DNA of 64,000 nt from NCBI GenBank assembly GCA_014904845.1, contig MU119222.1, forward strand, positions 1 through 64,000, given 5' to 3'. Within the stretch, counting starts at the first letter, position 1, and each line of letters begins with the position of its first letter. The position numbers and the translations under genes are program-made. Below, one piece after another: positions 56,662-64,000 of this stretch. The notes under the pieces are model-generated. The model ran no database searches and was not told where the DNA came from. It saw nothing but the letters and a program-made list of their open reading frames with translations. The stretch comes from Acephala macrosclerotiorum (Eukaryota > Ascomycota > Leotiomycetes > Helotiales > Mollisiaceae).

Positions 56662-56944
56662 CGAGCCTGGGATCATAAGTCTGTGCTTTTCAGGCTGTTT
56701 TCAGGCTACTTTTTCGCGAAGAACTTCAAAGTCTATGCCATTACTTAAAAAGTATAAAACAACTACAAATTAAAATCTTTTAAGACTATAGTTTATTATT
56801 TGACAAAAGCTAAAGTATCTTTTTACAAATTAATTAAGTATATTTATCTTTTGATTCAAAAGTCGATATTCAGTTTCAGCGTTTATTTGTTAGCGAAAAG
56901 CCCTGAAAAGCCCTGAAAAGCACAGACTTTTGATCCCAGGCTCG
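56662..56944. mobile_element. MITE, 283 bp, about 54-bp terminal inverted repeats, TTA target duplication
   Basis: The left end CGAGCCTGGGATCATAAGTC continues TGTGCTTTTCAGGCTGTTTT; the right end, read on the other strand, begins CGAGCCTGGGATCAAAAGTC and continues TGTGCTTTTCAGGGCTTTTC, with few mismatches over about 54 bases. TTA flanks both sides (56659-56661 and 56945-56947). The middle is AT-rich and has no coding potential. Size, long terminal repeats and a TTA duplication fit a non-autonomous DNA transposon of the PIF/Harbinger type (TWA targets); a Tc1/mariner-type TA target is the alternative. Ends are still very similar, so the insertion may be fairly young. Confidence 0.85.
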
Positions 56945-56947
56945 TTA

Positions 56948-57539
56948 CTGCAGACGGCGTGAAGCATTTGAGCAGATTGTCATTGTAAAATTGTTCCGAC
57001 TCTGCAGCATCATGACTTTGGGTTTTGGAAAATGGTCCGCAGGACAGCAGCGATTTTCACGGCTGAAAGTTGACTGATCTCAGCGTTGAGCAATCATGAT
57101 GCCTGCCTATTTGCATCCATGATAAACCAGAGTACACAGCGTATAAACCCAAATGAGGGCTCCCACAAAAACTGAAGTCGGAACGTCCAAGTAAACGGAG
57201 AAAGAGGATCGGGAGGACAACGGCAAGGTGGTGATCGTTGAGATATCAATGTCGGATGGGGTAATGATGATTTGCGGACCAGACTGAAATAGCGGGTAGA
57301 ATGGCTGTCCAAGTTCGCTGACCAGAAAACTTCCCTCGGAATGTCTTCACTTAATTGATGACCTTGGCAATATGAGTACTCGTTCATCGTGGCTTAACAA
57401 TCCTGAAAAACAATGGCTAGCCTACTCCACTACCCATAGTGAACCTTCTCACAATTGAAAGCGCAGGACCTGTATCCCGAGTTGCTATAGCTGACTCCGT
57501 GATGTCAGCGGGTGGGAGGAGAAAACCGCAGGGCAGAGC
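56948..57539. other. Intergenic region
   Basis: A minus-strand ORF from ATG 57387 to 57094 (97 codons) has no recognisable motif. No further feature. Confidence 0.35.
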
Positions 57540-57836
57540 CTACTTTTTTCCGAGGAACAGGAACTGTCTCAAAGGGAATTTATCGGCACGGTAACTACTG
57601 GGCAATAATATGAAAAGCCCATCGGCCACCAAGGGTCCGAGATCTTTTGGTCGAGCAACCATTTGGGTAAGTTGAGCACTGACGAATGCCACATTTCTTG
57701 GAGAAGGAACTAGTCGATAGATAATGCCGATCGTTGTGAAACCACCTTTGTTTAGACGTCCCGAGTATTTGGAACGAAGGGCGCGAATGGGCGCGCTCGA
57801 CTCAGCACTGAGGCATAGATAGATTGTAATTACCAT
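57540..57836 (-). pseudogene. Possible RTA1-like membrane protein remnant
   Basis: A 98-codon frame from ATG 57836. The segment FTTIGIIYRLVPSPRNVAFV and the following SAQLTQMVA are reminiscent of the region between helices 2 and 3 of fungal RTA1-like (lipid-translocating exporter/transporter) proteins, but the hydrophobic helices expected on either side are absent and the frame soon becomes unlike the family. If real, it is a short decayed piece. Low confidence. Confidence 0.25.
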
Positions 57837-60219
57837 CGTAGTATGCGTGAGTCGTCGTGTTGGAACTTCAGAAAATTGAGGTGGAGAAGAGTTGTTGTCT
57901 CAGCTCGAGCAGACACTAAGTCATACCTATCGCAAAAGTAGGCCAGAGCTACCAACATTTGCTCGGAAAGAGACGCCCTCACGTCAAAACTACTACCCAG
58001 GAGCTAGAGATGGCTGTCTACGGTAGTCACCATCGAATGGATTTGCCTTTTCATTCTCTCACGATTTAGAGATCTGCCTCTTGAAGTAATCTAGAGAATG
58101 ATCGGATACTTCACTATCCTACGGATCAATGGTGGCCACCCTTTTCGCCTCTCGATCCATCAATGTCAACATCGACCGGAACACACCTGCATTCCTGCAT
58201 CAGGTTGTCAATGTTCTGCTCACGTGGAAGCTCCTTCATCTAAGGATGTTGAATCGTAGATATGACTTCTCCTTGACATGTTTTCCTCGTTCCGATTTGA
58301 TCAATTCGTCTTCCCAGCCTTTGCTTCTTCATAATTTACGTCATGAAGCAGCTTCAGTCCATTGTCGATCGCCTTAGACTGCATTAGCTGCCGAGTACCC
58401 CGAACCTTATCCTACTGTATAAGTGCCTCCCTTCTCCCCGTCAATTCTCGATCAAGTTCACAAATCATCGAGTTTGAAATATCGTCGAATACTCTTTGAG
58501 GCGTCGTTAAATATCTCTCCTAGCGACGCTTGCTACATACCGTTAAAGTTGGGCGCGTGCCGGGTGGTTATCCTTGGCGGTTTCGCTTCCCACACCCTTC
58601 ACTTTGCTAAAATTGTCATTAAAAGCTCCTCCTCCCATCTGCCAATCCACACCAATTCTGTTTACACGTTCGTTTGATATTTTGTTGTTGCATTTTCAGT
58701 GGCTGATTCTACGATGGATGTTTGTAAGAGTCTGACATTTGTCGACGACCATCATACCATCTTCACACCATGGATTCGAAAAGCCTCACTTGGTGCCAAC
58801 GAAGCTTAGCTACACAGATCTCTTGACCGGGCGAGTCGGATCTATTATCTGATGCCAAGTGCCTTGTTGAAAGGTAGTCATAAATATTGTTTGCGGCTTC
58901 TACACGTGCCTTATGTACGAGCAGTCCTTGGACGGTTACTTGTAGCTGTTTCGGGGAGTCATCAAATCCATCGCATGTCTCGGGCGACACGGGCCAATCT
59001 TCTGTACTCGGCTACACGTGGCTGACTTGGCTGCGATCCCAAACCCAGTATCCTCAAGTGGAAGGCACTGCGTGATGAGAGGGATGGCTATCGTGTCGGT
59101 CTGAGTGGCTAAGATCGCACCGTTATCGCGATGGCGCACACTGAAGGGATTGCGCACAGGCAACTTGCCGAGGCTGAGGCGCTGAACCAAGCGCTGACAA
59201 GCTCAGCGAAGGCTTTCGCAGGTGGATGGCGATGCAGCCAAGTTCTGGGCAGACAACGTCGCGCGAATCGTCCCACAAGCCGTGGTCCCCGGATTGCCCT
59301 TCTTGCACTCCAAGTCATTATTTTTGCTTTGCAGCCTTTATTCTCTCAAAGAAAGATTCGGAAATAGAGAATTCATGAGAGTTTGACACGTGCTTATCGG
59401 GCCAGCAAGCGCTGCGTGAAATTAAGGACGCATCCCCACCAACCTAATCCAGAGTCTTTCCGAGGAGTGCACGAGTGATTCGAGTAGCAATCCTTCTTGA
59501 GCAGTCTTCCAGAAGCATTGGAGCTTCGACAGCGATTCCAAAAGCAGAGAGGGTCCCCACCTTGTGGAGTGATGAGAGGCTGCGAGGCGACCAGAATGGA
59601 GGCAACCTGGACGGCAAGCCCGTCTGAACTATCTCTGGCGTTCGGGGCAGACGACCAAACACGAGAGACGCCTCCGAAGATGGAGATGTCTGCGAAACCC
59701 CAACCTATCCATTCAGACATGTGCTGCACACTCGAGCTGTGCCCCAATCTCTTTTCAAAATACAATAAAGTCATCTATCGAGTGTGGTTGGGTGGTCCCG
59801 CGGTGGTGGTAGTTCTCCATGCGAATCAGGATGCGGGACGGAGGGTCTCTCGGCCTCGCAGCTGCCGTTTTCAGGGTATCACCGCAGGGGCCCTGGTGAG
59901 CGCGGTCCCACGCTTATTCCCCGCAGCATCTCTCCAGCTCTTATAGCCAAGGCTTGCAGCACGTGTATGGTTTGGCAAATCAGGGCCGTCTTCTCTCGCT
60001 TGTTGAACATGCTCTGGAAGCACAACCTCTCATGATTAACCTTGAGGAATTTATGCAAGGCTGCTGCACTCATGGGACGCCCCTGTCAGCGCTCTCCTTT
60101 ATTATGTCTTCGATGTCGCAGCTTCGTTTGGAGGGATCAAGGTTGCCAACTCTCTTTTTCGAGCTCCTCACTTTCCACCTTCACGAAGACAGAGGCAATT
60201 CTCCATTTGATTGCCTATC
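57837..60219. other. Long stretch without a supported gene
   Basis: Overlapping frames on both strands at 58129-58677, 59109-59367, 59394-59946 and 59954-60388 show no consistent motif, start or splice pattern; GC-balanced sequence keeps several frames open by chance. The last 150 bases should include the promoter of the phosphate transporter. Confidence 0.45.
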
Positions 60220-62151
60220 ATGGCTTCCATCGACCCGCTTGCTGGCGGCAACGCCGCATACAAGAACGCTTATGTCGACTTTGCACACATCAGCGACCCG
60301 AATGAGCGTCGTCGTCTTGCGCTCGCAGAGATTGACAAGGCGCCGTTTGGATGGTATCATGTTCGAGCTGTGGTCGTGGCCGGTGTAGGATTCTTCACCG
60401 ATTCCTATGATATCTTCGCCGTTTCTCTCCTCACAACTATGGTCGGCATTGTTTACCATAAAGGCTCTCTTCCCACCGCTTCAGACACTGCTATCAAGGT
60501 TTCTACCTCTGCTGGTACCGTCGTTGGACAATTTGGTTTCGGATTTTTGGCAGATATTGTTGGTCGTAAGCGCATGTATGGATTGGAATTGATCATCATT
60601 ATTGTCGCGACTTTGGCTCAAGCTCTTACTGGACCTGGCCCCGGAACTGATATCATTGGACTTCTCATCTTCTGGCGTGTCCTCATGGGAATTGGTAAGT
60701 GGAATCTTTGGACCTGCACAAGATCCATGCTGACAAAATCTCTACAGGAATTGGTGGTGACTACCCACTTTCTTCAATTATCACATCTGAGTAAGTGATT
60801 TTAAGTTATAGATGTAATTACAGCACTGATACGTTTGCAGGTTCGCCACTACCAAATGGCGTGGTGCCATGATGGGAGCCGTGTTCGCTATGCAGGGTTT
60901 TGGCCAGATGGCTGGTGCTTTGGTCATGCTGTTCGTAACTCTAGGATTCAAGGAGTCCCTTCTTACCGCAACGACCTATGCTAAATGTACCGGCGTCTGC
61001 GCCTTGGCCGTTGACAAGATGTGGCGTACACTCATCGGTAAGACACTTGGCGAAGTTGGCTTGTTCTTGGTTACAGTGACTAACATTGCATTTTAGGCTT
61101 CGGTGCTGTACCTGCATGCATTGCGCTCTACTACCGTCTCACCATCCCCGAAACACCCAGATACACCTTCGATGTTGCACGCGACACTGAGCAAGCTAAA
61201 GATGATGTCGAAGCCTACATGGCTGGAAAGCACGAAGGACGACCTGATACCATCGCTCGTGCCACCGCTCTCAAGGAGAGCGAAACCGCGTTCACAGTTC
61301 CCAAGGCATCCTTCAGGGACTTCTTCTCATACTACGGGCAATGGAAAAACGGCAAGGTTCTCCTCGGTACAGCAGGTTCATGGTTTTTGCTTGATGTCGC
61401 CTTCTACGGTCTCTCTTTGAATACAGCTACTGTGTTGACTGCTATTGGATATGGAACCGGCCCCACTGTCTACAAGATCCTCTACAACATCGCTGCTGGT
61501 AACTGCATCCTCATCTGCGCTGGTGCTATTCCTGGTTACTGGTTGACAGTTGCAACTGTGGATACCATTGGCCGAAAGCCAATCCAACTCGGAGGTTTCA
61601 TCATCTTGACAATCTTGTTCATCATCTGGGGTTTCGACTACAACCACATGAAGCCACACGCACATCTCGCGCTCTACGTGCTCGTACAATTCTTCTTCCA
61701 GTTCGGTAAGTTTTTCCCTCACCCCTCCCAAAATAACAAAAGCTAATGACAACCTGCAGGTCCCAATTCAACAACCTTCATCGTCCCTGGAGAATGTTTC
61801 CCCACCCGCTACCGCTCCACCTCCCACGGCTTTAGCGCCGGAATGGGAAAAATTGGCTCCATCATCGCGCAAGCCGCCATCGCACCCCTCCGCACCCGCG
61901 GCGCCACAAAAGCCAATGCGTCCCCATGGCAAAATCACGTTATGCAAATCTATTCACTTTTCATGTTCTTGGGTATCTTCACTACATTGTGTATCCCTGA
62001 GACGAAGAGATTGACGTTGGAGCAATTGAGTGGTGAGGATCCGGTTGGTCATGGGGTGGTGGAGCCGATAGCTACGGGGAAAGAGAGTCCTAATGGGACG
62101 GACCATGGGGCGGGGGAGGAGAGTAAGGAGGTTCCTGTTAACCCTGTTTGA
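60220..62151 (+). CDS. PHO84: High-affinity phosphate:H+ symporter, Pho84 type
   Basis: Five exons (60220-60694, 60748-60790, 60841-61037, 61097-61705, 61760-62151; introns 53, 50, 59 and 54 bp) give 571 residues. The phosphate-permease signature GIGIGGDYPLSSIITSE is assembled across introns 1 and 2. Also present are VAGVGFFTDSYDIFAVSL (helix 1 with the Asp important in this family),  FGFLADIVGRKRMYG, LGTAGSWFLLDVAFYGLSLN, the loop WLTVATVDTIGRKPIQLGG, and FIVPGECFPTRYRSTSHG before helix 11. The C-terminal tail is hydrophilic. Fungal members (Pho84, Pho-5) take up inorganic phosphate at the plasma membrane and are induced in phosphate starvation; some also sense phosphate. All domains and spacing look intact. 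Confidence 0.95.
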
Positions 62152-62563
62152 ATTGGTGCATACACTGCGTAATTGGATAATATGTTGAGGAGGTGGGCAG
62201 GTGATGAGGGGTGGGAAGTAGATGAACGAGATGAGATATATTTTCTTGTGTTGGTAGTAGCATGATTACAGATACCTTTTTGTATGCTTGTATTTTTAAG
62301 TTTTCTTGAGAATGATTTATATCTTAATGATGGGTCTTACCTCTGGTCTGATTTGTTTGTTTTTGATGTTTTGGGGGGTCATGTCATGGCTCAAGACTGT
62401 TTCTGTTGTCCTTACTTCAATGATCATAGTTGATATTTGTCTTGGATATTTTCTTAATTCACACGCTTCTCGCAGTCAGAGAAAGCAAACTAGTAATACA
62501 TAGTTTTTCAAAGCTTTCCCTCATTTCATACCAACACCTTTCCAACCCCTCAGCTCAAGCGAC
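62152..62563. other. Intergenic, 3' flanks of two convergent genes
   Basis: The plus-strand phosphate transporter and the minus-strand small gene converge here. T-rich sequence at 62230-62460 is compatible with untranslated regions. No further gene. Confidence 0.4.
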
Positions 62564-62861
62564 TCATAGCTTCTCCCTGAAAGGCTGAGCGAATTTGGCG
62601 ACTGCCTGAACAGCTTTCATTATGCGTTCAGCTTCCAGCGTAGTCTTGCCATGAACCAAGAAATCTCCAACATTATCTGAGTCATAGATATAACGGTCAA
62701 GAATACCAGAGTCTTGAGTTCGCTGGATTTGACTGCTGTGAAATGTTAGCAGTGTGATCATTGGGATGAGAGGCATGCAATGGGAATACTTACTCTCTGG
62801 CTGCATCGAAGCTGTCGCTAAGAGCGAAAAGTGGTTGTTGGTTTTGGTTTTGATCTGACAT
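62564..62861 (-). CDS. Small hypothetical protein, 79 residues
   Basis: Two exons, 62861-62794 and 62735-62564, with a 58-bp intron at a good GTAAGT..TTTCACAG pair. The product starts MSDQNQNQQPLFALSDSFDA and contains RTQDSGILDRYIYDSDNVG, then a predicted amphipathic helix (TTLEAERIMKAVQAVAKFA) and ends QPFREKL. It is hydrophilic with no signal peptide or membrane segment, so probably soluble and intracellular. The clean splice sites, good start context and balanced composition support a real gene. I do not recognise the family. Confidence 0.6.
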
Positions 62862-63252
62862 GTTTATTGGGAGAAGGATGGTATCTGGAAATGTGTGAGT
62901 GCCAGAAGTAAAAGTCATAAGAGACGTGAGAAGAGCTACACTGACATAGAAAGGGAGAAAAGCCGTTTGTTTCTATCTGATGATACAGACCACCAGGCCA
63001 ATGAAGGCTTCAAGGTCGGGTATCTGTATAGAGTGTTTTGTAGACTGAAAATCCAATTCTAGATTGATTAATTAATAGATATAATAATGTTGAATGCGAG
63101 GAAGGCCGTTTCACGATGGCCAGTGTATGGTACTCTTAGATACCCAGCGATAGAGGGCCCATCTTGGTTTTTTATATATTCTAACTCATCCGTTCGAAAT
63201 CGAAAATATACAGGACACACTGTCTCTTGAGCGAAATTCCCCTGTACAAAAG
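62862..63252. other. Intergenic region
   Basis: Promoter side of the small minus-strand gene. The minus-strand frame 63361-63068 lacks an ATG and is not accepted. Confidence 0.35.
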
Positions 63253-63369
63253 AATGCACCATGGTGCATTCGATTGATTTCGGCTTCAAACCCAGATCTT
63301 GGGTTTCTATCACGTGTAGGACAACTCGTTCACGAATCAATGAACATAGTGAGTTTTGCACCGCGGTGC
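63253..63369. promoter_or_regulatory. Cluster of three palindromes upstream of the last gene
   Basis: AATGCACCATGGTGCATT (63253-63270) is a perfect 18-bp palindrome. AAACCCA-GATCT-TGGGTTT (63288-63306) is a 7-bp stem. GCACCGCGGTGC (63358-63369) is a perfect 12-bp palindrome sharing the GCACC/GGTGC half-sites of the first. They lie 104-220 bp before the ATG of the last gene. Function is inference. Confidence 0.6.
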
Positions 63370-63472
63370 GAAACTTTGTTGTTGCACTTCAGCCACACGA
63401 GAATACCCAGCCTCGGGCCTAAGCTTGTCGACGACCCCGCGTCAACTGTACACCGTAAGGCAATCGCCGCTC

Positions 63473-64000
63473 ATGCCATCTCCAATCCAGCACGTTGAAC
63501 ATCAGGATGGTCATAACTTCGTATCTTTCTGCGAAGATCGTTTACCTTGATAGCTATTCCTCGTTCATCTGCTGCAAGCGAGACGTGGATTCTAAGTGCA
63601 GGCACCGCCTTTGAACAAGGCTGTACATTCGACTGTTGAAATCGTACCATTACAGGACTGCTAGTCGAATCAGTGAGTGTCTCATGTTACTGAAATTCAA
63701 CTCCGGTGGTAATCAGGCATTTGAGAACCCATTTGCTAATTCATTTTCTATAGCTCATCAAAGCCTCAACGAAAGACGCCATCGATCTCGAGACCCACCA
63801 CGTTCGTGTGCTCCAAGACCAATCGACTGCAGACTCAAACTATTTTCACTTGTCCACAATGAGATATTTGGTGTCGAATAAGAAGAAGTCGAATAGAGTT
63901 CGGAGGAATGCTAAGAAGAATAGACCTGAATTAATTGGAGGAGGATATAAACTTTTACCGGCGAGGCTACCATACGCGAAGAGAAATGGCAGTCAGGTCT
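63473..64000 (+). CDS. Partial gene of unknown function at the window end
   Basis: Exons 63473-63539, 63656-63672 (17 bp) and 63755 to beyond 64000 join in frame: MPSPIQHVEHQDGHNFVSFC leads through the micro-exon (LLVES) to LIKASTKDAIDLETHHVRVL, then a basic segment (NKKKSNRVRRNAKKNRPE) and GGGYKLLPARLPYAKRNGSQ at the edge. Intron 1 begins with GTTTAC, a weak donor, and ends in TTACAG; intron 2 has GTGAGT and TATAG. The basic patch could be a nuclear localisation or nucleic-acid-binding region. The 3' end is outside the window. The first exon is less certain than the last. Confidence 0.5.

Noticed and set aside
59394..59946. Overlapping ORFs on both strands (126 and 149 codons)
   Set aside because: Neither has an accepted start with a motif, and the two are mutually antisense; no splice structure or domain supports either.

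Overview
The window looks like nuclear DNA of a filamentous ascomycete, most likely a leotiomycete-type fungus (class level is inference). Genes carry many short introns (about 45-120 bp, GT..AG with CTAAC/CTGAC-like branch sites). Two islands of almost pure A+T (1-2060 and 5340-7330) look like old repeats destroyed by repeat-induced point mutation (RIP). Gene families are typical of such fungi: Zn2Cys6 regulator, 2EXR protein, WSC/GPI cell-wall proteins, Dal5-like, DHA2 and Pho84-like transporters, and small cysteine-rich secreted proteins. No bacterial, viral or organellar signature was seen.

Layout. 1-8.3 kb: AT islands framing a transketolase-like fragment, an intact membrane protein gene and a short-chain dehydrogenase remnant cut by the second island. 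8.7-12.9 kb: a 10-exon GH18 chitinase with a Ser/Thr stalk, WSC domain, three 73-residue repeats and a GPI-type tail. 13-23 kb: an uncertain ORF, a broken old-yellow-enzyme gene, a multi-exon gene of unknown function with a Thr-coding microsatellite, a protein-kinase-like gene and a coiled-coil protein. 24.4-27.9 kb: acetyl-CoA transporter and CENP-O/Mcm21. 28-33 kb: two tandem-repeat arrays, a tandem pair of small secreted Cys-rich proteins and a GPI cell-wall protein sharing a motif with the chitinase. 35.3-42.9 kb: 5-oxoprolinase, an alpha/beta hydrolase and a divergent Dal5-type transporter, probably a small catabolic cluster, with lesions in the last two. 43.7-50.4 kb: a 2EXR gene, then broken kinase/APH-like and peptide-transporter genes. 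50.9-55.8 kb: Zn2Cys6 regulator next to a DHA2 exporter. 56.7 kb: a 283-bp MITE with about 54-bp terminal inverted repeats and a TTA target duplication. 60.2-64 kb: Pho84-like phosphate transporter, a small conserved-looking gene, a palindrome cluster and the 5' part of a last gene.

Themes: (i) several genes outside the AT islands carry premature stops that are CAA/CAG to TAA/TAG or TGG to TAG/TAA, the changes expected of CpA-directed RIP, so the window is partly a gene graveyard; (ii) the chitinase stalk is built from a run of tiny exons, all bounded by phase-2 introns. Exon coordinates were worked out by hand from splice sites and reading frame; in each complete model the coding length sums to a multiple of three, but no transcript evidence was available.
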